This document shows, piece by piece, positions 44,296 through 56,462 of a stretch of DNA of 64,000 nucleotides. The position numbers and the translations under genes were made by a program. The notes beneath the pieces are model-generated. The model searched no databases. It saw only the letters and a program-made list of their open reading frames with translations, and was not told the origin of the DNA. The DNA is from Pelobates cultripes (taxonomy: Eukaryota; Chordata; Amphibia; Anura; Pelobatidae). Position 1 is the stretch's first letter. Each line of letters begins with the position of its first letter. Location: contig OW240912.1 in the NCBI GenBank assembly GCA_933207985.1, positions 229,227,672 through 229,291,671 of the forward strand. The letters are read 5' to 3'.

Positions 44296-46030
44296 AAGAA
44301 TGTCTACACAGTGAGCAGGTCAACAATTAGAATATGGTGCTATGCACTGAAAACTACTCTCCCTGCATTCATATTACATAAAAGCATTTATATAGTCACC
44401 CCACACATAGAGCTTCAGTAATCACAATTAGACAAAACAAGCAAATCAAATCCTTTTCATATAAGATGTGCCCCCTCAGTACCTTAGTGATCTATTTATT
44501 TCCATCAAAGGTTTTGATGGAGAATTTATTATCAGTGAATAACATCACATTATATTTGTCTATCCAGAAGGAGGGATGGACAATCCTATCATGTAAATCA
44601 TAGAAGGTTGAATTAATATTTTACAACAGGCTAAATTGCAACATTGTGCATGAACTGACAGATGGCGAAAGCACTTATCTACAGCCATTGAGAAGGCCAC
44701 ATTGGCACATAGTGGGCATAAACTCACAATGTTATATTTAACTGATCTGTCCATAGCATTGTAGTAGATAATGGGCATAAAGTTGCAGTTGGTAACGTTT
44801 TAACACTGCAATGCTTTAAAAAACACAGAATTAATAATCTGTTTAACTAGGGAAATTCTCAATATGATACCCATTCAAAATGTTTATTCAAGCCCTTATA
44901 ACTAATGACTAGCTTAAAATGTACCATGTAAACAGTACACATTATACATTATTTCACTGTAACTTTCATGCCCCCTGATACTGCATTCCTCCTGGTATTC
45001 ACAATCTTGAATGTCATAGTCAGTTATGCAGTTGCACCCACCCTCTTTGTTCTCTAAAATATATGTTTTGCCATCTTAGAGACATTTTGGAGACAGCACA
45101 AAGTTATGTTCCATACATTCATGTAAGATTTCAAGTCATCCATTTGTGACACACTAAATGGTAATGGTGACTAAGGGTCCACAAACAAAGTTTAGCAGAC
45201 TACCATAAACATTAGCAAGCTAACAAGAGTTCATGAAATACCAATCAGTCAAAAACTTCATCCTTTGTCAACAGGTCATGCAAAAATCTAATTTTCTCTT
45301 TCTAAAATTGTGTGAATTAGGATCAAAATAAGTTTTATAAGTTTTTAGGAGGAGGAGAACTTCATCCCTATTTATTTTGCTACATAATTTGATGGCTCTT
45401 TATAAATTATAATATAATAATAACAATAATAATTTATTTTTGTATTCTCCCTTACATCTCCCTCCCATCCTCCTCTTTTATAGTCAACTTCCCCCCACCA
45501 TTACTTTACGCCATCTATTTTTATGCCGTACTCTTATTGCCCTTCCTCTATCAATCTTTTTCCTACTCTAATATAACTTCCTCTCTTGCTGATGCATCTT
45601 CCTTCTGCATCACCTCTAGAAAAATCACCTCTTCCCCCAGTATTATCTCCCCAAACTACCCTACTCCTGCAATGTATTTACCACAGCTAACTACTCTTTC
45701 CTTACACACTCTGTCATGCATCTAGCCTGCAGAGGAAATCAATGTACCTTCAAATCTGTTACGCATCTACAACCGCCAAGAAACACCCATGCTAAATAGT
45801 TTTCAAAATTTTGACCTGAGTTTAGAAATATGCAATGTTAACATGATCTTAGCTTTTTTTTGGAAAGTTATAGGGCTATAAGTACAAGTAGCACTTTGCT
45901 ATTTCCAAACCATTTTTTTTTTTCAAAATTAACGAAAGTGACATTGTAACACTGATATCTGTCAGGAATCCCTGAATAACCCTTCACATGTATATATATA
46001 TATTTATTTAAAGAAGACAACCAAAGGTAT
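44296..46030. other. No feature seen
   Basis: AT-rich. 45440-45730 is pyrimidine-rich but without a repeat unit or domain. Confidence 0.45.
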
Positions 46031-46159
46031 TAAACTTGGGGTATTTTGACTCTTTTCATTCATCCATTCTACCACCAATCTATGCCAAATAAAAAAATAA
46101 AAATAAAAATGGGTGATTTTTTTGTCACACATAGCAATTCAAGAATACATGTACTAAGA

Positions 46160-46960
46160 ACTTTAATGGTTACTGCGAAAAAACACCCCAATATGTGTTC
46201 AGCAACATCGCCTGAGTACAGTGATACCACCCATGTATATGTGTGTAATGTTCTCTGGGAACTAACAGACCTTATTTGGAGGGTGCGCATTCCAGTTTTC
46301 CAATTTGGAATTTTCACAACTGGTCATCGTGCACCCATGTCCCAGTTGAAGCCAGCCAATGTAATTTACCCCCATCAAACCAAATTTTTTTAAAAAGTAG
46401 ACAACCCAGAGTATTCAATATGGGGTATGTCAGGTCTTTTTAATAGCCACTTAGTCACAAACACTGGCCAAAGTTAGCATTTATATTTGTTTGTGTGTTA
46501 AAAATGCAAAAAACTATTATGAACGCTAACTTTGGCCAGTGTTTGTGACTAAGTGGCTAGTAAAAAAGACAGAACACACCCCATTTGCAATACTTTGGGT
46601 TGTTTTCCTTTGCAAATGGTGTGCCATCATAGGGAAATTCTCATTCCTGGGCTACCATACGGTCTCAAAGGCAACATTACCAATCCGGCAAATTTCAATG
46701 TGAAAAAAAATACCTTATATTTATCCCTGTAACTTTCAAAAACACTATAAAATCTGTACATGGAGGGAATTGTTATAATCGGGAGACTTCACTGAACACA
46801 AATATTAGTGTTTCAAAACAGTAAAACGTATCACAACAATATCCTTCCTCAGTGAAAGTGACGTTTGTGTGTAAAAAATGCAAAAAAACACTTTCACTGA
46901 CAATATCATCGCTGTGATATGTTTTACTGTTTTTACTGTTCTATCTATTTTAACTCATCC
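46160..46960. repeat. Member of the dispersed ~330-bp family
   Basis: It contains two partly diverged units, shared phrases as at 21890-22955, and the palindrome 46421-46582, whose arms carry 'cttagtcacaaacactggcc' and its complement. Confidence 0.75.
46421..46582. repeat. Large inverted repeat, second copy
   Basis: Same structure and nearly the same sequence as 10544-10704, with arms of 60-70 bp around a ~45-bp centre. Confidence 0.85.
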
Positions 46961-47580
46961 TGTGTGCTTGGTGACGACCTATCCTGCCATTGCCATTGTG
47001 TTCAGGTGCTCTATTAGGAGAATATCTCTAATGCAGTAATTTCCCTACTTTTGAGAGGAGAGTAGAGGATGGATGGTCAGTGCCAAATCCTGTGCACCAT
47101 ATAGCAATGGGACCACAGTTAAACCCTTTGGTAAATATATTTTATATTTAGCTTTTTCAGTAACCCTTAAAGTTACACAGAAAGAATATTTTAATCATAC
47201 ATTTTGAGTAAGGACAACAATATACACTTTATGGCTTATATTCTAAACTCCAAATTGTTGTGAACTAAAATCTGAATGGCACAAATTAGTAGAAAACTGC
47301 TCATTTCTAGAATACAACTATAGTCAAGGTTTGGCTATTACTGCCTCAGTTTTTCCATTTTGATTTTAATTTGGTACAATTTAAAGTTTAGCAAATAACT
47401 CTAGTTATGTTGATTTATGAAAAAACATTTTCATATTCTTGACTGAAAAATATATTATATTGGCACAAGTTAGTATGTTCTTGCATGCACTCTGAACATT
47501 ATTAAAGGTTGTCAAATAATGTTTGATACAAGCAAGGCCAGTGCTACTCCGGCAGCGAAATGACCAGGTGAGAGGCGGGA
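46961..47580. other. No feature seen
   Basis: AT-rich, unassigned. Confidence 0.45.
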
Positions 47581-48035
47581 GGGGGGTGCAAGAGCTATAA
47601 TAATAGTAAGAGACACAAAGGGGGAAGAGGGAGAGACATTTTTGGGGTGCGGTAAAAGACACAAAGATGGGGGTTTAAGACACAAGGGGGAGCAAGAGAC
47701 AGAGACATGAGGAGGTAAGAGACACAGGGAAGATAAGAGGCACAAGTAGTTGTGAGAGCAAAAAAAAGGGGGTAAGGAACAAAAGAAACACAAAAAAGGA
47801 GTAGGAGACACAAGAGGGGCAAAAAAGCAGATAAGATACACTAAAGAGAGTAAGAAAAACAAAAGGGGATAAGAGACACAAGAAGAGATAAGAGACAGTT
47901 TAAAAGGTAAGGAACCATAAAAGAGGGATAAAAATGCAAAATAAGAATGTCAAAGGGGCATACCAGATACAAAAATGGGGATAAGGTACACAAAAGGAGC
48001 AAAAGATGGGTAAGAGGGACAACATTTAAAGATAC
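47580..48035. repeat. Degenerate minisatellite of taagagacacaaagggg units
   Basis: Units of about 18-22 bp drift in sequence. The minus-strand frames (leucine, serine and phenylalanine rich) are artefacts. Confidence 0.82.
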
Positions 48036-48689
48036 ACAGGCCTATACAGATGGATTTGGGATAGGGTCAGCATAATGTGTCTTGCAGGATGGAAGCTGTA
48101 AAACAGGGCATCCTTGTCACAGTATCTTTGTCATATAGCACAAGTGCAACCTTCGACAGGCAAGTGCCATCTTCCAGATGGTGAACCAGAACTGATCCAC
48201 AGTTTGGCTTATTTTGTTAGCTTTAGAAGAAACCAACATGATTTCCTATTTGTACTCCATGCACATAAAAAAGGCAAGTGCCAAGCAATATTTTGCAGAT
48301 TTTTTTCTCATCCCAAAGAGTTGCTATGAAGGTACAAATATTCTCTGCTTCTACTTGCAACCTGTACATGCATGTTATTGCATGATATTTGTATGCTATA
48401 GTGTGATACGCATGACACATTTACTTCTTTGACCATGCAATATTGAAAATGGTATCTAATGTTGAAAAATTACTTGCACTGATTTTCTGGAATTTACTAC
48501 TCTAATAGCGAAGGGACCTTATTAACAGTAAGCATTTAAAAAATGTTGTCATACACAATCAGCAGAAGGAACAAGAAATATAAATTAGGGTGCGTATCAA
48601 TATTTAATCCTTTATAAAATATAAAATGTTAACATTGTATTTTTGTGATACAATAAAAGTTTGTTTTGTAGCTTGGATCAGAATGGTGA
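48036..48689. other. No feature seen
   Basis: Unassigned AT-rich sequence. Confidence 0.45.
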
Positions 48690-49200
48690 CCTGTTTGTAT
48701 TCCTGGCACTATTGTTCTAAAAACACAGTTCAGGGTCCCCCCCCCCCTTTTGCATTTAATAAGGTGGAAAACGTACCTTCTATCAAGATCTGCGTAGGTC
48801 CTGTCACAGATGGCCTTGCCTCCTTTCTGGTTCCTTGGCTGAGATCATCAAAGAAGACAATCTCAACCAATCCAATGCTTCCCCCCTAGGAAAGCATTGG
48901 GAGGCTATTGTGTATGTGCAGCAAAACATCACACTTGAATCATTGCATCTCTATGAAGAACATTCAGCACCTCTATGCAAAGCGTGGAGACACTGAATGT
49001 CAGTGAAGCACTGACCCAGGAAGCACCTTTAGTGGCTGTCTGAGTGTCTGCCACTAAAGGTGTTACTAAGCAGCAATGTAAACACTGTCTTTTCTCTGAA
49101 AAGGCAGTGGTTACATTAAAAAGCCTGAAAGGAATGACTATACACACCAGAACAACTACATTAAACTGTAGTTGTTCTGGTGACTTTAGTGTCCCTTCAA
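48690..49200 (-). mobile_element. TTAA-type MITE, AGGGACACTA family, minus
   Basis: The right end has the hairpin accagaacaactacattaaa...tgtagttgttctggt and gtgtcccttcaa (49190-49200; TTAA decayed to TCAA). Interior phrases 'gcactgacccaggaagcacc' and 'gtctgccacta' match 25800-25850. The left end is truncated near 48690. Confidence 0.78.
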
Positions 49201-50279
49201 ATAAAAATAAAATAAAAATAAAAACCCTTGACAAATAAAGAGTGGGCCCAAAACACTTTTGTTATTGTAAGATGTTATGTTTATGCTCATCAATGATCCA
49301 TGGACTTAGAGCAGACTTATTTTCCAAGTATACAATGTTTAAAAGCTAATTAATAGCAAGCTTGAGAGCTGGAATTGCAAGACAGCTGATATCAATCATT
49401 GCTTTGGAAAGGCTGTACTTTTATTTATTATTCTTGTCATATTACTGATTTATGAGGCTAGGTGCTGCTTTTCATGTAGACATAACAGGTATCAATAATA
49501 TAAGGCTTTTCAGTCCATCTCAAAGTAGATGTCATCACTATATCTATCGGGAATAATTGTCAGAAGATCCATGGCCGAGCACATTACTTTGACACAATGA
49601 AACCATGGAACATCTTCTTTTATATGAAATGCTTTACGGACTTTTTTTTCCAAAAAACAGGAAAATAAATTTAAGTGATTGTCAAGAAGAATTGACAGAG
49701 AAAAGGGAAAGACAACGGAAGGATATTCTTTTTAGTAAAGAAATAGAGAGGTATGGCTGAGAGCAATAACAGAAATCAAGACGGGAATAGTTGAGAAGGA
49801 AATAAAGAAACAATTCAGGGTGACGGGGAGAGAATGTCAGGACTGAGAAATTAAAGAACAAACTCAGTGCACCGGGTGTCAGGAGAAAGTGGGGTAAAAT
49901 TGAGAACAGTTTGAAGAAAAATGGTAGTTGACGTGATGGTGAAATGATGAAGAGAAGAGCATATGTGAACCATCTATAAAGATGGAAACAATCAGCATTT
50001 ACATTTCATTATAAACATTGGTGATTTTTCTACATACAGTTACATGGCTGAAAATAGAGATGCGTCTATCAAATTCAGCCTCTGTCACATTTGTTTTGTG
50101 TTTTATCTTTTCCCTAGAATTAATGCTAAAGAAGGTTATTGAAGCAAAATCAGAGTGGATAGTGTCAATTGGAAAGCGGGACTGTGTAGTGGTACTGTGA
50201 TGTGTATATATTTATAATCCAGTCTAAAAGGGAAAGACAATGGAATAAAAAAGTAGGCAGGTATGGTGGAAAGCAATAT
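49201..50279. other. No gene seen; short duplicated AG-rich stretch
   Basis: About 70 bp at 49704-49783 recurs in diverged form at 50227-50293 (aaagggaaagacaa, ggtatggctgagagcaataac). Not tied to a family. Confidence 0.45.
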
Positions 50280-50848
50280 CAGAAAGCAAGATTATGGATT
50301 AGTTGAAGGCACTTCCGGTGGTGGACAGGGGTCATCATGGGCACTCCGGCTGGTCTGCAGCTGCATAGCCCCATACACAGCAAATGGTGATGTACTGTAT
50401 GTTCTGATACCTTTTAATCGTGTCTGACACCTTTTAATCGTGCCCAGCATTATGTTTTTCAGCAATTTGAGCTGCATCAGCTCTTCTGTGTGATCGGACC
50501 AGACGGGCAAGCCTTCTCTCCTTATGTGCATCAGTGAACCTTGGACTGGTTCACCGGTTGTCCTTCCATTGACCACCCATGGCATACAGGGAACACTCAA
50601 CAAGACTTGCCATTTTGGAGATGTTCTGACCCAGTTGTCTAGCCATCACTATTTGGCCCTTGTCAAAGTCACTCACATCTTTTCGTATACCCATTTTTCC
50701 TGCTTCTACTGCATGAAATTCAGGAACTGACTGTTTACTTGCTGTCTAATATATCCCACCCCTTGACAGGTGCCATTGTAAGTATACAATCAATCATATT
50801 CACTTCACCTCTCAGTGGTTTTCATGTTGTGGCTGATCAGTGTATGTA
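50280..50848 (-). mobile_element. Tc1-like DNA transposon, 5' part
   Basis: On the minus strand it starts near 50846 with tacactgatcagccacaaca and a leader containing 'tgtcaaggggtgggatatat', then the transposase start at 50694. Only about 570 bp remain, ending near 50280 without a second inverted repeat. The family is recalled from a common vertebrate Tc1-like repeat. Confidence 0.75.
50400..50694 (-). pseudogene. Tc1-like transposase, DNA-binding N-terminus
   Basis: ATG at 50694-50692 begins [20 protein letters not shown], a paired-like helix-turn-helix start typical of Tc1 transposases. It continues '[15 protein letters not shown]', then reaches a stop at about 50550. A second piece in another frame holds 'DAHKERRLARLVRSHRRADAAQIAEKHNAG' (about 50530-50440), the second helix-turn-helix part. 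The catalytic DDE domain is absent. It would have bound the inverted repeats. Confidence 0.78.
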
Positions 50849-50852
50849 TATA

Positions 50853-52149
50853 CAGTAAAAAAAAAGGACATTCTCTTTGAATTATATGGTTTTCCATATC
50901 AGGACATAATAACAATCATCCATTCCATAGCAGGTCTTAAAACTAGGTAAATACATGCTCAGATGAACAACAACACATGACATATTACACCGCGTCATGA
51001 TTTATTTATCAAAAATAAAGCTAAAATGGAGAAGCCATGTGTAAAAAATTGATCATCAGCAAGTGTGACCACCTATAAAAGCTGATGTTTTTAGCAGTTT
51101 GCTGGTGTGAAGCTTTCAGGTGTGTGGTAACACAATGCCAAGGAGAAAAGTCACAAGTAAGGATCTTAGAGAAGCAATTGTTGCTGCAAATCAAACTGGG
51201 AAGGGCTTTAAAACAATTTCCATACAAGTTCATCATTCTACTGTGAGAAAGAATTTTCAAAAGTGGAAAACATCTAGAATTTCCAAAACAATCTCAGACT
51301 CTACAGGCCTCATTTAGCTTGTTAAACGTTCATGACAGTACAATTTGAAAAAGACTGAACAAGTATGATTTGCTTGGAAAGGTTAACAGGAGAAAGTATC
51401 TTCTCTCTAATAAGAACATGGCAGCATGCCTTAGGTTTGCAAAGTTGCATTTGAACAAACCACAAGACTTCTGGAGCAATGTCCTTTAGACTAAATGTCT
51501 AAATGATGATTTGGGCATGTTTTGCATGGGAACCTTGCAATCGTTTAGTCAACCATGAACCCCTATGTATTCCAAAGTATTCTAGAGTCAAATATGAGGC
51601 CATTTGTCCGGCAACTAAAGCAGAAATTGGGTCATGCAACAGGAAAATGATCGCAAGCACACCAGCAAATCTACAACAGAATGGCTGAAAAAGAAAAGAA
51701 TCAAGGTGTTGCAATGGCCCAGTTAAAGTCCAGTCCTCAAACCAATGAAAATGCTGTGGTGGATCCTTTAGAGAGCTGTGCATAAACAAATGCCAGCAAA
51801 CCTCAATGAACTGAAGCAATGTTGTAAAGAAAAGTATGCCAACATTTATCCACGACAATGTGATAGACTGATAAAATCATACAGGAAATTATAACTAAGT
51901 TATTGCTGCTCAAGGTGGTTATACAAGCTATTGAATCATAAGGTGTACTTAGTTTGTCACACATGGCTACTCCCTTTTGGCTTATTTTTTTCTAAATAAA
52001 TCATGACACAGTATATGTAATATGTCATGTGTTATTCATCTGAGGTTGTATTTACCTAATTAGGACCTGCTAAGGAACGGGTTGTTATTAGGGCCTGATA
52101 TGTAAATCATAGAATTCAAAGAGGGTATACTTTATTTTTCCCATGACTG
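50853..52149 (+). mobile_element. Tc1/mariner transposon with ~190-bp inverted repeats
   Basis: The left end is at about 50853-51040, the right end at about 51965-52149. The inverted repeats share ctctttgaatt, aataacaa, ttaggtaaatac, cagatgaa, acacatgacatattaca and gtcatgatttattta in matching order. TA is present at 50851-50852; the right flank is not TA, so one edge is decayed or off by a few bases. It directly abuts the preceding Tc1-like fragment. Confidence 0.82.
51135..51895 (+). pseudogene. Tc1/mariner transposase pseudogene
   Basis: ATG at 51135 opens MPRRKVTSKDLREAIVAANQ, then a helix-turn-helix region 'GKGFKTISIQVHHSTVRKNFQKW', and reaches a stop in about 61 codons. Later pieces in other frames fit a DDE domain: 'NVL..VWTKCLN..DLGMFCMG' (51480-51530), 'HATGK' (51634-51650) and 'NPIENAVVDPLESCA'-like text (51735-51780). 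That last piece corresponds to the D-x-N-P-I-E region near the third acidic residue. Multiple stops make it inactive. The transposase would cut and paste the element at TA sites. Confidence 0.78.
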
Positions 52150-52905
52150 CGTGATATAAGTGCTGTGTACTTGATTTTTTACATTGACAATTCTGTCAGT
52201 TAAGAACTCCTGTAAAGCACAGTTTTTTTGTTGTTGGTTGTTTGTGTTATTGCAGCTATATTGCAAAAAAAAAAAAACAGCAAATAAATACATTATTTTT
52301 ATTTTGTAGGGTAGAATAATTATTGCAATCCCTAGGCAAAATAATGTATCACTTTGATTATAATGCCTCTCTTTAATTAATTATACCAATAATTTAATTT
52401 AGGTACATAAGTTAAATGGAACAATAACTTTGAATGTTGCTTTGCTATTAATATGACTTGTGCAGTTTAGTATGGAGTGCAAAGTGCTGTAATTTATCAT
52501 TTGTACCAGTAATCTCTTGCTCTTTTTGAAAAGCAAAACTTTAAGCAATGAACAGTTTGCCGTGGGTTGTAAACAGCAGCGTTGGTTTGTGCTTCTTATT
52601 TTATTTTAGTATTCCATACGTGACTGCAAAGTTGCAACATGTTTAGTGACAAGTCATCTTGTTGGCTAGAGGATATATTTCATAACCGTAGGAGTTGGCA
52701 ACTTAATAAACCATTTTACTGCCAACTACACTGGACAGCCAAGCAATTTTCTGAAACTTGTTAGCAAGTGGGAGAAAAAAAAAAAAAGAAACACATTGAG
52801 GTTTTATCCTTGTAGTCTGCTTTTTGCGAATATCCCAGATTTTAAATCAACTACATTGTGTAAAGAGACTTTAAAATGAAGGGGTTTGCATGTGTAAGAG
52901 TTCCT
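52150..52905. other. No feature seen
   Basis: AT-rich, unassigned. Confidence 0.45.
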
Positions 52906-53644
52906 TTAAAGGGACAATATAGTCACCAGAACAATTACAGCTTAAAGGACCACTCTAGGCACCCAGACCACTTCAGCTTAATGAAGTGGTCTGGGTGCCA
53001 GGTCCTTCTAGGGTTAACCCATTTTTTCATAATTATAGCAGTTTCAGAGAAACTGCTATAATTATGAATGGGTTAAGCCTTCCCCCTAATCCTCTAGTGG
53101 CTGTCTCATTGACAGCCACTAGAGGCGCTTGCGTGCTTCTCACTGTGAATTTTCACAGTGAGAGCACGCCAGCGTCCATAGGAAAGCATTGTAAATGCTT
53201 TCCTATGAGACCGGCTGAATGCGCGCGCAGCTCTTGCCGCGCGTGCGCATTCAGCCCGAGGCTACGAGGAGGCGGAGAGGAGGAGGAGAGCTCTCCGCCC
53301 AGCGCTGGAAAAAGGTAAAGTTTTACCCCGGGCCTGAGGTGGAGGGCACCCTCAGGGCACTATAGTGCCAGGAAAACGAGTATGTTTTCCTGGCACTATA
53401 GTGGTCCTTTAATGTAGTTGTTCTGATGAGTATAGTCAGTCCCCACAGGCTTTTTGCTGTAAACTTTGTCTTTTCAGAGAAAAGGTAGTATTTACATTAC
53501 AGCCTCTAGTGGCCATTCCTCAGATGGCTACTAGAGGTGCTTCCTGGGGTGCAGCAGTGTGCAGCATTGACATTCAGTGTCTCCACCCTCTGCACAGAGA
53601 CACTGAACTTTCCTCATAGAGATGCATTGATCCAAGGCATGTCT
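52906..53644 (+). mobile_element. TTAA MITE, AGGGACAATATAG family, left part
   Basis: It begins 52910 after TTAA (52906-52909), with a hairpin arm accagaacaattacagc; the matching arm tgtagttgttctgatgag is at 53413, on the far side of the inserted MITE. Interior phrases 'ctctagtggccattcc' and 'gcagcattgacattcagtgt' are followed by the CR1 insertion. The right end is at 56355-56462. Confidence 0.82.
52942..53412 (+). mobile_element. TTAA MITE, AGGACCACT family, 463 bp, inside another MITE
   Basis: The element 52946-53408 is flanked by TTAA (52942-52945, 53409-53412). It has the same structure as 20411-20882. It sits exactly in the hairpin loop TTAA of the outer MITE. Confidence 0.9.
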
Positions 53645-53689
53645 AGTACCAGGGTACTCTTTATATAGGAAAGATAGGGAAGGCAAGAA

Positions 53690-54408
53690 AGGGGGAGGGG
53701 TGGCCTTGTATGTGAAGGATAGCATAAAATCTAGCCTAATAAAAGTTAGTGAGGCAAACATAGAGTCCGTTTGGGCTACGTTAGAATTTAGTAATCACAC
53801 AGTAACTCGTGTAGGTGTGATTTATAGGCCCCCAGGACAAATTGAAGAGTTAGATAATCTACTAGTTGAGGAAATAGCTAAAATGACAATGAAGGGAGAA
53901 GTTATCATCATGGGTGACTTTAATCTTCCTGATGTAAATTGGAAAACAAAATTAGCTACTTGTGCCAGGAGCACATATTCTAAACTCCCTACTGGGATTG
54001 TCTCTAAAACAAGTTGTTGAGGAGCCAACTCGTAAAGAGGCCATACTAGATTTAGTGTTAACAAATGGAGATTTGGTATCAGATATTACTGTAGGTGAAA
54101 GTTTAGGATCCAGTGATCATCAGTCAGTGTGGTTTAATATAAGAACAGTGACTGAGTCACACCACACAAAAACAAAAGTTTTAGACTTTAGAAAAACAGA
54201 CTTTTCTAAAATTAGAATATGGGTAGAGGAGTCATTATCAGACTGGAGCAATTTAAATGGAGTCCAAAAGAAATGGGATTATTTAAAAGTTGCACTATTG
54301 AAGGCAACAGAAAATTGCATTAGGCTTGTCAGTAAAAGCAAAAAATTCAAGAAACCACTGTGGTACTCCGCAGATGTGGCCAAAATAGTTAAAAACAAAA
54401 AAAGTTAG
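53690..54408 (+). pseudogene. CR1 endonuclease (C-terminal part), one frameshift
   Basis: The first frame has 'KGGGVALYVKDSI', 'RVGVIYRPPG' and 'VIIMGDFNLPDVNW', the GDFN motif of APE-type endonucleases. A shift near 53985 leads to the second frame: 'HILNSLLGLSLKQVVEEPTR', 'ILDLVLTNGDLV' and 'GSSDHQSVWF' with the SDH catalytic motif. After that comes a linker helix to a stop at 54408. The N-terminal ~80 residues are missing. It nicks the target strand to prime reverse transcription. Confidence 0.87.
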
Positions 54409-54714
54409 CATTTAGGAATTATAAAAAAACCCAGAGTGAGGAAGACAAAATGATCTATAAGATTAGGCAGAAAGAGGCTAAGCAAGTTATAAGAGCTTCC
54501 AAATCACACACAGAAGAGAAAATAGCACAGTCAGTAAAAAAGGGGATAAAACATTTTTTAGATACATAAATGAGAAAAGAAAAGTAAAACAAGGATTAGT
54601 TAGATTAAAACAAAAGAAGGAAGGTATGTAGAAGAGGATAAAGGTCAGGCTGACTGCCTCAATGAATATTTTTGTTCTGTATTTACAGAAGAAAATGAAG
54701 GAAAGGGACCTCAG
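54409..54714 (+). pseudogene. CR1 linker between endonuclease and RT, decayed
   Basis: Lysine-rich pieces in changing frames ('AFRNYKKTQSEEDKMIYKI', 'QKEAKQVIRASKSH') connect the two domains. At least two one-base changes and stops lie here. Confidence 0.75.
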
Positions 54715-55896
54715 TTGAGAAAAAGGATAAATGAGTCATTTATTACACGTGAGTTTACAGAGGAAGAGGTTCTATTTCAACTGTCAAAAGTAAAGACAAA
54801 TAAGTCAATGGGACCTGATGGAATACACCCAAAGCTATTAAAAGAGCTTAGTGGTGTACTAGCAAAACCATTAACAGATTTATTTAACCAATCATTGTTA
54901 ACAGGTGTAGTCCCAGAAGATTGGAAGTTAGCGAATGTTGTGCCCATTTACAAGAAAGGTAATAGGGAGGAGTCGGGCAACTATAGGCCAGTAAGCCTTA
55001 CTTCAGTAGTGGAAACCATGTTAAAGGATAGGATTGTTGAACATCTAAAAACACATGGATTTCAAGATCAGAGACAACATGGGTTTACTTCAGGGAGATC
55101 ATGCCAAACTAATCTTATTGATTTTTTTGATTGGGTAACTAAAATTATAGATCAGGGTGGTGCAGTAGACATTGCTTACCTAGATTTCAGTAAGGCTTTT
55201 GACACTGTTGCACATAGAAGGCTTATCAATAAACTGCAATCTTTAAGTTTGGATTCAAATATTGTTGAATGGGTAAGGCAGTGGCTGAGTGACAGGCAAC
55301 AGAGGGTTGTAGTTAATGGAATATATTCGAAGCTTGGACTTGTCACCAGTGGGGTACCTCAGGGATCTGTACTTGGACCCATTCTCTTTAATATTTTTAT
55401 TAGTGATATTGCAGAAGGTCTTGATGGTAAGGTATGTCTTTTTGCTGATGATACTAAGATATGTAACAGGGTTGATGTTCCAGGAGGAATAAGCCAAATG
55501 GCAAATGATTTAGGTAAACTAGAAAAATGGTCAGAATTGTGGCAACTGACATTTAATGTGGATAAGTGCAAGATAATGCATCTTGGACGTAAAAACCCAA
55601 GGGCAGAGTACAGAATATTTGATAGAGTCCTAACCTCAACATATGAGGAAAGGGATTTAGGGGTGATTATTTCTGATGACTTAAAGGTAGGCAGACAATG
55701 TAATAGAGCAGCAGGAAATGCTAGCAGAATGCTTGGTTGTATAGGGAGAGGTATTAGCAGTAGAAAGAGGGAAGTGCTCATGCCATTGTACAGAACACTG
55801 GTGAGACCTCACTTGGAGTATTGTACACAGTACTGGAGACCTTATCTTCAGAAGGATATTGATACCTTTAGAGAGGGTTCAGAGAAGGGCTACTAA
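54715..55896 (+). pseudogene. CR1 reverse transcriptase
   Basis: The frame is open for 393 codons. RT motifs in order: 'KSMGPDGIHPKLLKE', 'PEDWKLANVVPIYKKG', 'NYRPVSLTSVV', 'QHGFTSGRSCQTNL', 'IAYLDFSKAFDTVAH' (catalytic Asp), 'SGVPQGSVLGPILFNIFI', 'LFADDTKI' (catalytic DD), 'WQLTFNVDKCKIMHLG' and 'ERDLGVIIS'. Then the thumb region 'LVRPHLEYCTQYWRPY'. An extra T at about 55867-55869 shifts the frame; the second copy at 57960 lacks it. The intact RT core suggests a young insertion. Confidence 0.92.
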
Positions 55897-56252
55897 ACTG
55901 GTTCATGGATTGCGGGATAAAACTTACCAGGAAAGGTTAAAAGGATCTTAACATGTATAGCTTGGAGGAAAGACGAGACAGGGGGGATATGATAGAAACA
56001 TTTAAATATATAAAGGGAATCAACACAGTAAAGGAGGAGACTATATTTAAAAGAAGAAAAACTACCACAACAAGAGGACATAGTCTTAAATTAGAGGGAC
56101 AAAGGTTTAAAAATAATATCAGGAAGTATTACTTTACTGAGAGGGTAGTGGATGCATGGAATAGCCTTCCAGCTGAAGTGGTAGAGGTTAACACAGTAAA
56201 GGAGTTTAAGCATGCATGGGATAGGCATAAGGCTATCCTAACTATAAGATAA
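55897..56252 (+). pseudogene. CR1 ORF2 C-terminal domain
   Basis: It continues in other frames after the shift: 'ATKLVHGLRDKTYQERL', one more shift at about 55935-55945, then 'MYSLEERRDRGDMIETFKYIKGI', 'RGHSLKLEGQRF' and 'YYFTERVVDAWNSLPAEVVEVNTVKEFKHAWD', ending at TAA 56250-56252. This C-terminal text is shared with CR1 and its relatives. Confidence 0.88.
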
Positions 56253-56354
56253 GGCTAGGGACTAATGAAAGTTTTTAGAAAATTGGGCAGACTAGATGGG
56301 CCGAATGGTTCTTATCTGCCGTCACATTCTATGTTTCTATGTTTCTATGTCTAT

Positions 56355-56462
56355 GATGAGATGCTGATTGGCCAGGGTGGAGTTTGGCTCTGCATGAGGG
56401 GGCCAAATCATATTTTTAGCACTATAGGGTCAGGAATACATGTTTGTGTTCCTGAGCCAATG
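56355..56462 (+). mobile_element. TTAA MITE, right part
   Basis: It has atgagatgctgattggccag, then agcactatagggtcaggaat and the hairpin tacatgtttgtgttcctga. It continues 52910-53644 after the CR1. Confidence 0.7.

Larger units (their letters stand above)
53645..56354 (+). mobile_element. CR1-type LINE, 5'-truncated
   Basis: Order: endonuclease end, linker, RT, C-terminal domain, and a 3' tail ending in the short repeat tttctatg, typical of CR1. It is truncated at about 53645 inside the endonuclease. It is inserted in a MITE. It is the largest LINE in the window, with only a few frame breaks. Confidence 0.9.
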
